Shown in pieces: positions 18,153 through 27,205 of a stretch of DNA of 64,000 bases; the first letter of the stretch is position 1; each line of letters opens with the position of its first letter. The notes under the pieces were generated by a model that saw only the letters and a program-made list of their open reading frames with translations, was not told the DNA's origin and ran no database searches. Origin of the DNA: Nocardia brasiliensis (GTDB taxonomy: Bacteria; Actinomycetota; Actinomycetes; Mycobacteriales; Mycobacteriaceae); NCBI RefSeq assembly GCF_011801125.1, contig NZ_CP046171.1, positions 1,984,001 through 2,048,000 of the forward strand. The letters are read 5' to 3'. Position numbers and translations under genes: made by a program.

Positions 18153-18170
18153 CAGCTGATCCGTCAGCCT

Positions 18171-18212
18171 GATTCGGCCGGTCGCGCCCCCTGGGGTACG
18201 GCCGGCCGAATC
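18171..18212 (+). terminator. rne terminator hairpin
   Basis: Perfect 11-bp arms GATTCGGCCGG (18171-18181) and CCGGCCGAATC (18202-18212) lie 18 nt after the rne stop. The loop is long and GC-rich and there is only a short GTTTG tail. Confidence 0.6.
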
Positions 18213-18481
18213 GTTTGCCGGAGGGCCGGTTCGGCGGGCCGCACCGGGTGGCCTGTTCGGCTGCCCGGCACCGAAACCGCTGGCCGCCGGGTTGCTCGCG
18301 GGCTGCCGACGGCCGGATTGTGTCGTTGCCGGGGTGCTCTGGTAACCTTGGTCGGTCGCTGCCTGGCGATGGGCGTTATACCACGCCCCGCGCAGCAAGC
18401 CAGCCAAGAACATCTCGCGTCGCGAACTTGCGCCGCGAGAAGAAACATGACTGTACTTATTCGAGTGGAGGAAGCCGACCG
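18213..18481 (+). promoter_or_regulatory. promoter and structured leader of rplU-rpmA
   Basis: TTGTGT followed 19 nt later by TAACCT near 18340 is a possible promoter. The leader then folds into GGGCGT/ACGCCC (18371-18388) and a 9-bp stem with one mismatch (18414-18439) shortly before the GTGGAGG ribosome site of rplU. Ribosomal protein leaders are often bound by their own products; whether this one is remains unknown. No gene is seen in these 269 bases. Confidence 0.45.
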
Positions 18482-18793
18482 ATGGCAACGTACGCGATCG
18501 TCAAGACCGGCGGAAAGCAGTACAAGGTCGCGGTCGGTGACCTGGTGAAGGTCGAGAAGATCGAGGGTAAGCCGGGCACGTCCGTCTCCCTGGATCCGGT
18601 TCTCGTCGTCGACGGGGCCGACCTGACCACCGACGCCGCCAAGCTGGCCAAGGTCTCCGTGGCCGCGGAGGTCGTCGAGCAGACCAAGGGCCCGAAGATC
18701 CGCATCCACAAGTTCAAGAACAAGACCGGCTACCACAAGCGTCAGGGTCACCGTCAGCCGCTGACGGTCATCAAGGTCACCGGCATCAAGTAA
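18482..18793 (+). CDS. rplU: 50S ribosomal protein L21
   Basis: A 103-residue L21, normal length, a 23S rRNA-binding protein of the large subunit. [20 protein letters not shown] and the C-terminal [13 protein letters not shown] are the diagnostic strings. The ATG follows GGAGGAAGCCGACC. rpmA begins 22 nt after the stop, and the two form the usual operon. Confidence 0.97.
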   Translation: MATYAIVKTGGKQYKVAVGDLVKVEKIEGKPGTSVSLDPVLVVDGADLTTDAAKLAKVSVAAEVVEQTKGPKIRIHKFKNKTGYHKRQGHRQPLTVIKVTGIK

Positions 18794-18815
18794 GACATCC
18801 CGAGGAGATTCAGCT

Positions 18816-19082
18816 ATGGCACACAAGAAGGGTGCATCCAGCTCCCGGAACGGTCGCGATTCCAACGCCCAGCGACTCGGCGTGAAGCGCTTCGGCGGCC
18901 AGAAGGTCAACGCGGGCGAGATCCTGGTGCGTCAGCGCGGTACCCACTTCCACCCCGGCGTGAATGTCGGCCGTGGCGGGGACGACACCCTGTTCGCCCT
19001 CGCGGCGGGCGCCGTCGAGTTCGGCACCAAGCGTGGACGCAAGACCGTCAACATCGTCGTCGCGGAGCCGGTCGAGGCCTAG
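18816..19082 (+). CDS. rpmA: 50S ribosomal protein L27
   Basis: An 88-residue L27, a large-subunit protein whose N-terminus reaches the peptidyl transferase centre. It starts [19 protein letters not shown], directly with AHKKG and without the cleavable extension found in Firmicutes. The conserved [13 protein letters not shown] is present. Ribosome site CGAGGAG precedes the ATG. An intrinsic terminator follows 27 nt after the stop. Confidence 0.97.
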   Translation: MAHKKGASSSRNGRDSNAQRLGVKRFGGQKVNAGEILVRQRGTHFHPGVNVGRGGDDTLFALAAGAVEFGTKRGRKTVNIVVAEPVEA

Positions 19083-19109
19083 GCCTTACCTCTCCAGACA
19101 ACAGCCGAG

Positions 19110-19147
19110 CGGGTCAGGGTCGCGAACCCTGGCCCGTTTTGTGTTTT
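19110..19147 (+). terminator. rplU-rpmA intrinsic terminator
   Basis: An 11-bp stem with one G-U pair (19110-19120 and 19126-19136), loop CGCGA, is followed by TTTTGTGTTTT. obgE must therefore rely on its own promoter or on read-through. Confidence 0.85.
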
Positions 19148-19215
19148 CCGCGGCCCCGTGCGTTTTCGGGCACCGCCTCAGCCAACGACCAGTCCTGAAG
19201 GAGGATGATCGCCAC

Positions 19216-20670
19216 ATGTCCAAGTTCATCGACCGTGTCGTACTGCACGTGCGGGCAGGCAAGGGCGGACACGGATGTGCCTCGGTGCTCCGCGAGAAGT
19301 TCATGCCGCTCGGCGGCCCCAACGGCGGCAACGGCGGCCACGGCGGGAACGTGATCCTCGAGGTCGACCCCAACGTGCACACCCTGCTGGACTTCCACTT
19401 CCACCCGCACGCCAAGGCGGGCAACGGCAAGCCGGGCGAGGGCGGCAACCGCGACGGCAAGCAGGGCACCGACCTGCTGCTCAAAGTGCCCGACGGCACC
19501 ATGGTGCTCGACAACGAGGGCAAGGTCCTGATGGACCTCGTCGGCGCGGGCAACCGCTACATCGCGGCGCGGGGTGGCCGCGGTGGCCTCGGCAACGCCG
19601 CGCTCGCCTCGAAGGCGCGCAAAGCCCCCGGCTTCGCGCTGCTCGGCGAGGACGGCGAGGAGTGCGACCTCGTCCTCGAACTGAAGTCCGTGGCCGATGT
19701 CGGCCTGGTCGGCTTTCCGTCGGCGGGCAAGTCTTCGCTGGTGTCCGTGCTGTCGGCGGCCAAGCCGAAGATCGCGGACTACCCGTTCACCACCCTGGTG
19801 CCCAATCTCGGCGTGGTGCTCAGCGGCGACACCACCTTCACCGTCGCCGACGTGCCCGGCCTGATTCCTGGTGCGAGCGAAGGCCGTGGTCTCGGCCTCG
19901 ACTTCCTGCGCCATCTGGAACGGTGCGCGGTACTCGCGCACGTCGTCGACTGCGCCACCCTCGAACCCGGCCGCGATCCCGTTTCGGACGTGGACGCGCT
20001 CGAAGCCGAACTCGCCGCCTACAAACCGGCGCTCAGCGCCGACGCCGCCCTCGGTGACCTCGCGGATCGCCCGCGTGTGGTGATCCTGAACAAGGTCGAC
20101 GTCCCGGACGCCGCCGAACTCGCCGAGATGGTCACCCCGGAGTTCACCGCGCGCGGCTGGCCCGTCTTCGAGATCTCGGCGGTGAGCCGAGCGGGCTTGC
20201 GTCCCTTGACTTTCGCGCTCGCCGACCTGGTGCTCCAGTATCGTGCGGCGCATCCGAAGGCGGCGCCTGCGCGCCCGGTGATCCGGCCGATCGCGGTCAA
20301 CGAGACCGGGTTCAGTGTCATCGCCGACCCGGAGGAGCCGGGCGGCTTCATCGTGCGCGGCCCGCAGCCGGAACGCTGGGTCAAGCAGACCCAGTTCGAC
20401 AACGACGAGGCCGTCGGCTACCTCGCCGACCGGCTCGCGCGTCTCGGCGTGGAAGACGAACTGGTCAAGCAGGGTGCCGAGCCGGGCGCCCCGGTGACCA
20501 TCGGCAACGTGACCTTCGAATGGGAACCGCAGATCTCGGCGGGCATCGACATGGTGCCCACCGGTCGCGGCACCGACATCCGCCTGGAGCAGGACAACCG
20601 GATCAGCGCCGCCGAGCGCAAGCACGCCTCCCGTGTGCGCCGCGGTCTGGTCAAGGACGACGAGGAGTAG
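19216..20670 (+). CDS. obgE: Obg GTPase, ribosome assembly
   Basis: A 484-residue Obg-family GTPase for late 50S assembly and stress control. The glycine-rich Obg fold fills residues 1-158. The G domain follows with G1 [10 protein letters not shown]3 DVPGL and G4 NKVD. A C-terminal OCT domain (about 345-425, [17 protein letters not shown]) is present and there is a short charged tail. ATG 19216 has AAGGAGG at good spacing and yields the standard [13 protein letters not shown]-terminus; the frame is open further upstream but lacks signals. It sits after rpmA and before proB, as in relatives. Confidence 0.96.
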   Translation: MSKFIDRVVLHVRAGKGGHGCASVLREKFMPLGGPNGGNGGHGGNVILEVDPNVHTLLDFHFHPHAKAGNGKPGEGGNRDGKQGTDLLLKVPDGTMVLDNEGKVLMDLVGAGNRYIAARGGRGGLGNAALASKARKAPGFALLGEDGEECDLVLELKSVADVGLVGFPSAGKSSLVSVLSAAKPKIADYPFTTLVPNLGVVLSGDTTFTVADVPGLIPGASEGRGLGLDFLRHLERCAVLAHVVDCATLEPGRDPVSDVDALEAELAAYKPALSADAALGDLADRPRVVILNKVDVPDAAELAEMVTPEFTARGWPVFEISAVSRAGLRPLTFALADLVLQYRAAHPKAAPARPVIRPIAVNETGFSVIADPEEPGGFIVRGPQPERWVKQTQFDNDEAVGYLADRLARLGVEDELVKQGAEPGAPVTIGNVTFEWEPQISAGIDMVPTGRGTDIRLEQDNRISAAERKHASRVRRGLVKDDEE

Positions 20671-20805
20671 ACCCGTGTCCCGATCCGGCTTGCCCGTACC
20701 CGCGGCCGACCCGGATCGCCGGGTCGGCCCGGAGCGGATCGCGATGGTGCGGCTTGTGGGTGCGGTGTCGGTGGATTCGATTGCGGGGCAGGGAGTTCGA
20801 GGGCT

Positions 20806-21942
20806 ATGACGGGGAATTCTGGTGTGACCGAGGTGGATTCGAACCTGAGCGCGGCGCGGCAGGCGATCGCGTCCGCGCGCCGGGTGGTCGTGAAGATCGG
20901 GTCGTCCGCGCTCACCAGCCTCGAGGGCGGGATCGACCTCGCCAGGCTGGACCGGCTCGCCGACGCGGTGGAAGCGCGGATGCGCGCGGGATCCGATGTG
21001 GTGGTGGTGTCTTCGGGTGCCATCGGGGCGGGCATCGCACCGCTGGGGCTCAGCAGCCGCCCGCGTGATCTCGCTACCAAACAGGCGGCGGCCAGCGTCG
21101 GCCAGCTCGCGCTGGCGCACGCGTGGGGTACTTCCTTCGCGCGCTACCGCCGTACGGTCGGCCAGGTTCTGCTCAGCGCGGACGATTTCGCGCGGCGCGA
21201 GCACCATCGCAACGCGCAGCGCACCCTGGACCGGCTGCGTTCGCTCGGCGCGGTCGCCGTGGTGAACGAAAACGACACCGTCGCAACCGAAGAGATCCGT
21301 TTCGGCGACAACGATCGGCTCGCGGCCCTGGTCGCGCACCTGGTCGGCGCCGACGCGCTTGTGCTGCTCTCCGATGTCGAAGGCCTCTACGACGGCGACC
21401 CGCGTAAGGGCGCCGCGAACTTCATCCCCGAGGTGCGCAGCAGCGCCGACCTCGACGGTGTGATCGCGGGCAGCGGTGGCGCGCTCGGCACCGGCGGTAT
21501 GGCCTCCAAACTGTCCGCTGCCCGGCTGGCCGCCGACGCCGGCGTGCCCGTCCTGCTCGCCGCCGCCACCGCCGCGAACGTCGCGCTGACCAGCGGCACG
21601 GTCGGCACCGCCTTCGCCGCCCGCCCGGTTCGCCTGTCCGCCCGCAAGTTCTGGGTCCGCCATGCCGCCGACAGCCGCGGCGCGCTGCTCATCGATGACG
21701 GTGCCGCACACGCCGTGGTGGCCCGGCGCTCCCTGCTGGCCGCGGGCGTCACCGACCTCCGTGGCCGCTTCTACGGCGGCGACGTGGTGGATCTCGTCAC
21801 CGCCGACGACCGTGTCGTCGCGCGCGGCGTGGTGGCCTACGACAGCACCGAACTCACCACCATGCTCGGCCGCTCCACGGCGGAACTCCCGGAAACCATG
21901 CAGCGCCCCGTGATCCACGCCGACGATCTGGTCAAGGTCTGA
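20806..21942 (+). CDS. proB: glutamate 5-kinase
   Basis: A 378-residue amino-acid-kinase-family enzyme that phosphorylates L-glutamate in the first step of proline synthesis. The kinase core carries [38 protein letters not shown] and [22 protein letters not shown]-terminal PUA domain (from about residue 285, [17 protein letters not shown]) is complete. The start ATG follows GGGAGTTCGAGGGCT. Its pathway partner proA is about 38 kb downstream instead of adjacent. Confidence 0.96.
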   Translation: MTGNSGVTEVDSNLSAARQAIASARRVVVKIGSSALTSLEGGIDLARLDRLADAVEARMRAGSDVVVVSSGAIGAGIAPLGLSSRPRDLATKQAAASVGQLALAHAWGTSFARYRRTVGQVLLSADDFARREHHRNAQRTLDRLRSLGAVAVVNENDTVATEEIRFGDNDRLAALVAHLVGADALVLLSDVEGLYDGDPRKGAANFIPEVRSSADLDGVIAGSGGALGTGGMASKLSAARLAADAGVPVLLAAATAANVALTSGTVGTAFAARPVRLSARKFWVRHAADSRGALLIDDGAAHAVVARRSLLAAGVTDLRGRFYGGDVVDLVTADDRVVARGVVAYDSTELTTMLGRSTAELPETMQRPVIHADDLVKV

Positions 21943-22062
21943 TCCGCGCGGCTGCACCAATTCCGTTCGGCCGCACGCACGGTCAGGCGTAACGGCCGCC
22001 TATCGCGCGTGCGGACACGGCCGGTGCCGCTGGAATCAACGGCGGCCCAGGCGGATCGGGCC

Positions 22063-23139
22063 CTACTTCTGTGAGGGGACCACGCCGGGTTGGTTCGTGG
22101 TCGACGGGGGTTGCTGCTGTTCGTCTTCCGAGGGAATGGGGCCGGTGACACCGGGCTGGCCGCCCGGGTCGGGGAGCGGCACCGAGGACTGGCCGGGTGC
22201 CGGTGCCTGCGGTGGCGGAGCGACCGGCGGGGCGTCGCGGGTCGGCGGAGCCGGGGGTTCGTGGGTGGGCGGCGGCGGTGGTGGCGCCTGGGTGGTGGGC
22301 GCGGGCGGCGGTGCGTCCTGGGTGCTCGGCGGCGGTGCCTGGGTCGTCGGGGGAGCCTGCGTGGTCGGCGGCGCGGGGGTGGTCGGCGGCGCGGGTGCCT
22401 GGTCGGGCGCCGGTGTCGAAGGACGCTGTGGCGCTTGTGATTCCGGTGTCGAAGGCGCGTGGGGTTGCCCGTTCGGGGCAGTCGGCGCCTGACTGTTCGG
22501 GGCCGACGGCGAGCTGTCCTGCGGTATCGACGGCTGCGCGTCCTGCGGTAAGTGCCGGGGTGCCTGGCGCTGCGGCTGCGGCGGCGCCGACTGGATGCCG
22601 GGCTGCGCCGGCGGGGCCGGTAATGCCGGAACCGCCTTGCCCGCCGTGCCATACGCGGGCTTGTAGACCATGTTCATGGCCAGCACCGCTTCTTGGCGCA
22701 GTGCCTCCTCGGCCATCTGCGCATCGATGACGTGCGCGGCTTCCAGGAGCTTGGCGACGGTGCCGATCGGACCGGTGCCACCGGGCGGCGCGACGGCGAT
22801 CTTGACCGCTTCGGCGGCCGCGGCGACCGCGCCGAGGCGGGCGCCGACCTGGCCCATGATCGCGGCGAGTTCGTCGACGGAGGCGGCGAAGCTGCGGGTG
22901 CTCTCGTAGGCGGCGTCGGCCGCGGCGCCTTGCCATTCCATCGAATTCATCACCCGGTCGGTGCTGGTGCGGGTGAGCGGGAAGGAGGTGCTGAGCGTGC
23001 CGGCCACCTCCAGCCATGCGACCGACGCGCGTAGCACCTCGGCGGCGTCGATCTGCTGAACCTTGGCGTAGATCTCCTCGTGCCGCATCGACTCGAAGTG
23101 CTCCATCGAGCTGATGTAGTCGGGGTCGACGCCTGTCAT
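22063..23139 (-). CDS. PPE-like ESX-secreted protein, proline-rich tail
   Basis: A 358-residue protein with a helical N-terminal half (residues 1-165) resembling the PPE/WXG helical-hairpin fold. A WQG turn lies in MNSMEWQGAAADAA, and a Pro/Ala/Gln-rich low-complexity tail (about 190-358) follows. The PP-E dipeptide that names mycobacterial PPE proteins is not present. The tail has no further domain and is probably extended at or beyond the cell wall. Its ATG overlaps the stop of the 124-residue partner gene, and an EspG gene leads the operon, which supports export through an ESX type VII system. The core ESX machinery is not in this window. Confidence 0.75.
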   Translation of the reverse strand: MTGVDPDYISSMEHFESMRHEEIYAKVQQIDAAEVLRASVAWLEVAGTLSTSFPLTRTSTDRVMNSMEWQGAAADAAYESTRSFAASVDELAAIMGQVGARLGAVAAAAEAVKIAVAPPGGTGPIGTVAKLLEAAHVIDAQMAEEALRQEAVLAMNMVYKPAYGTAGKAVPALPAPPAQPGIQSAPPQPQRQAPRHLPQDAQPSIPQDSSPSAPNSQAPTAPNGQPHAPSTPESQAPQRPSTPAPDQAPAPPTTPAPPTTQAPPTTQAPPPSTQDAPPPAPTTQAPPPPPPTHEPPAPPTRDAPPVAPPPQAPAPGQSSVPLPDPGGQPGVTGPIPSEDEQQQPPSTTNQPGVVPSQK

Positions 23140-23510
23140 CGCGGCACCCGGGAGGCGACGGCGCGCAGCGCGGCGGCGTTGGCGGCATCGGCTTCTTCGA
23201 GTAACCCGCCGCTGATCAGGAAGGCTTCTTTCATCCGGTAGGCGGCCTCGATGTAGTGATCGAGCAACGCCGCGGCATCTCGTGCCTTGTGATTGAACCC
23301 GGCCTGTAACTGCTGGGCGGAGACGAATCCACCGAATCCACCGAGTTCAGCGGCGGATTCGAGGCGCTGCTGCAGGTAGCTCAGCCGCTCGGCCTGGCGT
23401 TCGTACATCTGCGCGCACTCCCGCGCCGCAGCCGGATCGAACTGGACTGTTCCTGCTTGGGCCGCCTGTTTGAACCGGGTGATATCGGCTCGGCTGGTCT
23501 CGATCGTCAT
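23136..23510 (-). CDS. PE/WXG-like ESX partner protein
   Basis: A 124-residue all-helical protein without signal peptide. Two long helices are broken near residues 57-62 by GGFGGF in place of the usual WxG. The motif Y91-R-M-K-E95 fits the type VII export signal YxxxD/E that follows the hairpin in PE and WXG100 substrates. Its stop overlaps the ATG of the PPE-like gene, so the two probably fold as a heterodimer. I do not recognise a named family. Confidence 0.65.
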   Translation of the reverse strand: MTIETSRADITRFKQAAQAGTVQFDPAAARECAQMYERQAERLSYLQQRLESAAELGGFGGFVSAQQLQAGFNHKARDAAALLDHYIEAAYRMKEAFLISGGLLEEADAANAAALRAVASRVPR

Positions 23511-23590
23511 CGCACACCCCTGAGATGGTCGGTCCGCCCCAGACTATCCCGAAGCCGAGCATCCGGTCAGCAGTGGTCGGCCGCTCATCG

Positions 23591-24307
23591 TCACGGCTGG
23601 ATGCGTTTCTGCAATTGCGCGGCGATCTGCTCGGCCGAGGCGGGTGTGATGTGGACCTCCTTGCCCGCCCGGATCAAGTAACGTCCGTCACCTTTCACGT
23701 CGATCCAGGTGTAGTGGATAGGCGGTGCCGGCGTCGACTGATCCAGCTGTGGCTCGATCCGGATGTGGCCCTCCGCAGAGTGCGGCTTGAGCAGCAGCTT
23801 GCGGATGCGCGGCGCGGTGGGGCGCTCGGCGCGGACCACCTCTTCGTCGCGGACCGCCTCGGTGGGCGCGACACGCGCGGGTTCGTGTCCCGGTGGGGTA
23901 CTGGGCAGCAGACCGGCGATCCTGGCCCCCAGCTTGCCGCTGTGGCCGATGGCCAGGCGTACCCGGCCACCGAACTGCGGCGTCGGGCCGGGCTCCTGTA
24001 CGGCCAGGACAGCCCGGTCGTAGATGGCCGCGGCCAGCAGTCGCAGCTCACTGCCCGGCGTGTGCCCGCCGCCGATGGCCACGATCCTGGTCTGTGGCGC
24101 CGCCAGGATGCGCAGGCAGGCGCTCAGATCTGGATCGGCGCGCAGCGGCAACCGCTCGTCGAGGGTGGCACGCAGGCGATCGGCCTCGTCCTCGGTGCGC
24201 GGGGTCTCCAGGATGCGTAATGGATACGGGTGCCGATCGAGCTCGGTTTCCCGCCAGACGTGGGCGAACTCGTCCGGAGTGAAGGTCCAACTCACCGCCC
24301 GAATCAC
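23591..24307 (-). CDS. EspG-family ESX chaperone
   Basis: A 238-residue protein of the EspG/ESX-secretion-associated family, cytosolic chaperones that bind the helical tip of PPE proteins and keep PE/PPE dimers soluble for ESX export. The start MIRAVSWTFTPDEFAHVW, the middle string RIVAIGGGHTPGSELRLL, and the C-terminal VRLAIGHSGKLGARIAGLL region are typical. It is the first gene of a three-gene cassette with an 80-nt gap to the next. The GTG start has GAGGAT just upstream. Confidence 0.82.
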   Translation of the reverse strand: MIRAVSWTFTPDEFAHVWRETELDRHPYPLRILETPRTEDEADRLRATLDERLPLRADPDLSACLRILAAPQTRIVAIGGGHTPGSELRLLAAAIYDRAVLAVQEPGPTPQFGGRVRLAIGHSGKLGARIAGLLPSTPPGHEPARVAPTEAVRDEEVVRAERPTAPRIRKLLLKPHSAEGHIRIEPQLDQSTPAPPIHYTWIDVKGDGRYLIRAGKEVHITPASAEQIAAQLQKRIQP

Positions 24308-24505
24308 ATCCTCACCGAACCCACCGACGCTGCTCGTAGCTTAGCGGTCGCGGTGCGGTCGGCGCACCGAGCACCTAAGATTGTGGGCTAACAATGCGGT
24401 GATTTCTCGGATATATCCAGACAACCCCTATTTGCTTTTGCTCGGCTCGCCCGTGTTGCGGCGGCTTGCCGCGACACGATGACCAAGGGGTGACGGGAGG
24501 AATCA
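24308..24505 (+). promoter_or_regulatory. divergent upstream region of eight-gene operon
   Basis: These 198 bases separate the EspG cassette from the operon starting at 24506. They include a comparatively AT-rich stretch near 24375-24435. They must hold promoters for both directions, but I cannot mark reliable boxes. The ribosome site GGGAGG lies 6 nt before the first GTG. Confidence 0.4.
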
Positions 24506-27205
24506 GTGCACGTGCTTGGACCATGGACCGATACCGCGACGATCGCCGAGCTCGGCGGTGGTAAAGCGCGGGGCCTGCATAGCCTGGGGCAGTGCGGGTT
24601 TCGAGTCCCGGACTGGACCGTGCTCGGCACCGATGTGTTCGCGCGGTTCACCGCCGAGAGCGGACTCGCCCAGGCGGTGGACACGATCGTTTCACTCGAT
24701 GATCTCGATGCCGCGCTTGCCGTCGCGGCCACTTTTCGAGCCGAAATCGCCGCGAAATCGTTACCTTCGGATATCGGTGTTTTGATCGCCGAGGCATATC
24801 GCAAGCTCGGTAGCGGGGCGATAGCGGTGCGCTCGTCCGTGGTCGCCGAGGACGGTCCTGACCACTCGTACGCGGGCCAGTTCGACTCGTTCCTGAACGT
24901 CAACGGCCTGGACGCGGTCCTCGACCGGGTGCGCGACTGCTGGGCCTCGGCCTTCTCGGAGCGGTCGCTGCGCTACGCGTTCGCGAACAAGCAACCGCCC
25001 GCCGCCGCGGTGGCGGTGGTCTTGCAACGGCTGGTCCCCGCGCGTGCCAGCGGTGTTCTGTTCACCGCGAACCCGATCAGCGGCGCGCGCGAGGAGTTGT
25101 TGCTCAGCGCGGTCTACGGATTGGGCGAGGGCCTGGTGTCCGGTGCGGTGGACGCCGACTCGGTGGTGATCGACAAGAGTTCGGGCACGGTGCTGGAAAC
25201 CGTGCTGGGAGACAAGGATCAGTCCTACACGGTCACGGCCGATCAGGGGTACACGATCAGCGAGGTCGAGCCGGCTCGACGCGCGCAAGCCGCGCTCACC
25301 GCGGGCGAGATCGCCGAGATCGCGGAACTGGGCACAAAATTGGAAGCCGAGTTCGGGGCGCCGCAGGACGTGGAGTGGGCGATCGACGGCGACGGACTGT
25401 GGTTCTTGCAGGCACGCCCGATCACGACGGCGCTGACGAGCCTGCCGCCCGGCGCGGTGCTCCGCGGCGCGGGCGAGGCGGTGCCCGAGGGCGAGCGCCG
25501 AATCTGGGACAACTCCAACATCATCGAGAGTTTCAGCGGGATCACCTCGCCGCTCACCTACACCACCGCCGCCGACATCTACGGCCGGGTGTACGACGGC
25601 TACGCGCGCTCGCTGCGGGTGCCGAGCGCGCAGCTGCGCCAGACCGAGCAGTGGACTCCGGTGCTGCTCGGCTATTTTCACGGCCGGGTGTACTACAACC
25701 TGCTGCACTGGTATCGGATGGTCGGCATCGCACCCGGCTATCCGCTGAACCGCAAGGTGCTAGAGGCCGCGCTCGGCGTGGCCGAGCCGCTGCCGGACGA
25801 CGTCGCGAAGACGTTGCGGCCGTTCACCTTCGGCAATCCGCTGGCCCGGCTGCGGTCGCGGGCGGTGACCACGGTGACCTACCTGCGCCGGTTGTTCGGC
25901 ATCGACGAGCTGGTCGAGCAGTTCATGACCGAGTTCTACCGGGTCTACGACGAGTACGACGCGATCGACTACACCGCGCTCTCCGGCGCGCAAGCCTATG
26001 CGGCCTACCGGAAGGTGGATCGCGATCTGGTCGAGCGCTGGGGACCGCTGATGGTGCTCGACGCGATCCTGTTGACCTTGACCGGGTCGATGTTCCTGCT
26101 CACCAAGCTGTTCCTGCCGAAGGCGCCGGAGTGGTTCCTGTACGCGGTGGTCGGGCCGGGCGCCGATGTCGAGTCCGCGGAACCGGCCCGTGCGATGAAG
26201 GCGCTCGCCGATGCCGCCCGGCTCGATCCGGAACTCACGCGGCTGGTGAATTCGACTGCGCCGGAGCAGATCTACCCGGCCCTGGCACAGCACCCGGAGT
26301 TCCGCGCGCAGGTCGACGCCTACATCGACCGGTACGGCTACCGCAGCCTGGACGAGCTGAAGCTGGAAACGCCGGACCTGCGCGAAGATCCGGCGAGCCT
26401 GTTCATCATGCTGCGCAGCGCCCTGCCCGACGCGCCGCTCGGGCACCGCGACGAGGCCGAGGAGTACCTCGACGCGCACCTGGGCGGACTGCGTCGCCGG
26501 ATCTATGAACGGTTGCGCGGCAAGGTTTCCCGCTGCGCGGCCCATCGCGAGCGGCTGCGGTTCTGCCGGACCCGCGCGTTCGGCATGGTCAAGCGGATGA
26601 TCCGGGCGATGGGCCGGGATCTGGCCGGACGCGGCGTCATCGACGAATTCTCCGACGTGTTCTACTTGACCGTGCAGGAGTTGCGCGGCTGCTACGAGGG
26701 CGCCGACACCACGTCGATGCGCGCACTCGTCGCCGCCAGGAAGGCGCAGCGCGCCAAGGACGCCGGATTGGTGGCGCCCGCGCGGTTCGTCACCGTCGGT
26801 TCGGTGTTCGGCCGAGCCGAACTCGCGGAGCAGGGGTGGGTGCCGGTCACCGACACCCCGGCGGCCGAGGCGGGGACCGTGCTGGCGGGCACGCCGTCGG
26901 CTTCTGGCGTCGTGACCGGGACCGCGGTGGTCGTGGACGAGCCGCGCGACGTAGCCGGTGGCATCCTGGTGGCCTATCGCACCGATCCCGGTTGGGTGGC
27001 CGCGCTGCCCTCGGCGGCGGCGCTGGTCATCGAGCGTGGTAGCCCGCTCACCCATGTGGCGATCGTGGCGCGGGAACTGGGCGTGCCTACGGTGGTCCAG
27101 ATCAAGGACGTCACCAAGGCGATCCGGACCGGTATGCGGATCCGGGTCGATGGCACCAGCGGCACCGTGACCGTGCTGGCCGAAGGAGAGGACCACGATG
27201 CGTGA
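24506..27205 (+). CDS. PEP-synthase/rifampin-phosphotransferase-like dikinase
   Basis: An 899-residue protein with the Rph/PEP-synthase layout. An N-terminal ATP-grasp domain (about 1-315: GGGKARGLHSLG, IAVRSSVVAEDG, SGVLFTANP, DVEWAIDGDGLWFLQARPI) is followed by a long helical middle region and a C-terminal swivelling phosphohistidine domain with His850 in GSPLTHVAIVARELGVPTV. The PEP/pyruvate barrel of true PEP synthase is absent. The enzyme should therefore split ATP to AMP and phosphate while phosphorylating a bound small molecule, as rifampin phosphotransferase does. It heads an eight-gene operon and overlaps the next gene by 8 nt, so an operon-specific substrate is likelier than an antibiotic; that is inference. 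Confidence 0.85.
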   Translation: MHVLGPWTDTATIAELGGGKARGLHSLGQCGFRVPDWTVLGTDVFARFTAESGLAQAVDTIVSLDDLDAALAVAATFRAEIAAKSLPSDIGVLIAEAYRKLGSGAIAVRSSVVAEDGPDHSYAGQFDSFLNVNGLDAVLDRVRDCWASAFSERSLRYAFANKQPPAAAVAVVLQRLVPARASGVLFTANPISGAREELLLSAVYGLGEGLVSGAVDADSVVIDKSSGTVLETVLGDKDQSYTVTADQGYTISEVEPARRAQAALTAGEIAEIAELGTKLEAEFGAPQDVEWAIDGDGLWFLQARPITTALTSLPPGAVLRGAGEAVPEGERRIWDNSNIIESFSGITSPLTYTTAADIYGRVYDGYARSLRVPSAQLRQTEQWTPVLLGYFHGRVYYNLLHWYRMVGIAPGYPLNRKVLEAALGVAEPLPDDVAKTLRPFTFGNPLARLRSRAVTTVTYLRRLFGIDELVEQFMTEFYRVYDEYDAIDYTALSGAQAYAAYRKVDRDLVERWGPLMVLDAILLTLTGSMFLLTKLFLPKAPEWFLYAVVGPGADVESAEPARAMKALADAARLDPELTRLVNSTAPEQIYPALAQHPEFRAQVDAYIDRYGYRSLDELKLETPDLREDPASLFIMLRSALPDAPLGHRDEAEEYLDAHLGGLRRRIYERLRGKVSRCAAHRERLRFCRTRAFGMVKRMIRAMGRDLAGRGVIDEFSDVFYLTVQELRGCYEGADTTSMRALVAARKAQRAKDAGLVAPARFVTVGSVFGRAELAEQGWVPVTDTPAAEAGTVLAGTPSASGVVTGTAVVVDEPRDVAGGILVAYRTDPGWVAALPSAAALVIERGSPLTHVAIVARELGVPTVVQIKDVTKAIRTGMRIRVDGTSGTVTVLAEGEDHDA

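Noticed and set aside
15039..18488. A 1149-codon open frame antisense to rne
   Set aside because: It is the complement of a GC-rich coding frame, is rich in Arg/Gly/Asp repeats without any domain, and lacks a ribosome site.
19114..21960. A 948-codon open frame antisense to obgE and proB
   Set aside because: It mirrors two certain genes and shows only low-complexity translation.
23525..24220. A 231-codon frame antisense to espG
   Set aside because: The EspG frame has family motifs and fits the cassette; the antisense frame does not.
24506..27205. True PEP synthase of gluconeogenesis
   Set aside because: The C-terminal PEP/pyruvate barrel is missing and the central region is helical, as in rifampin-phosphotransferase-like enzymes.
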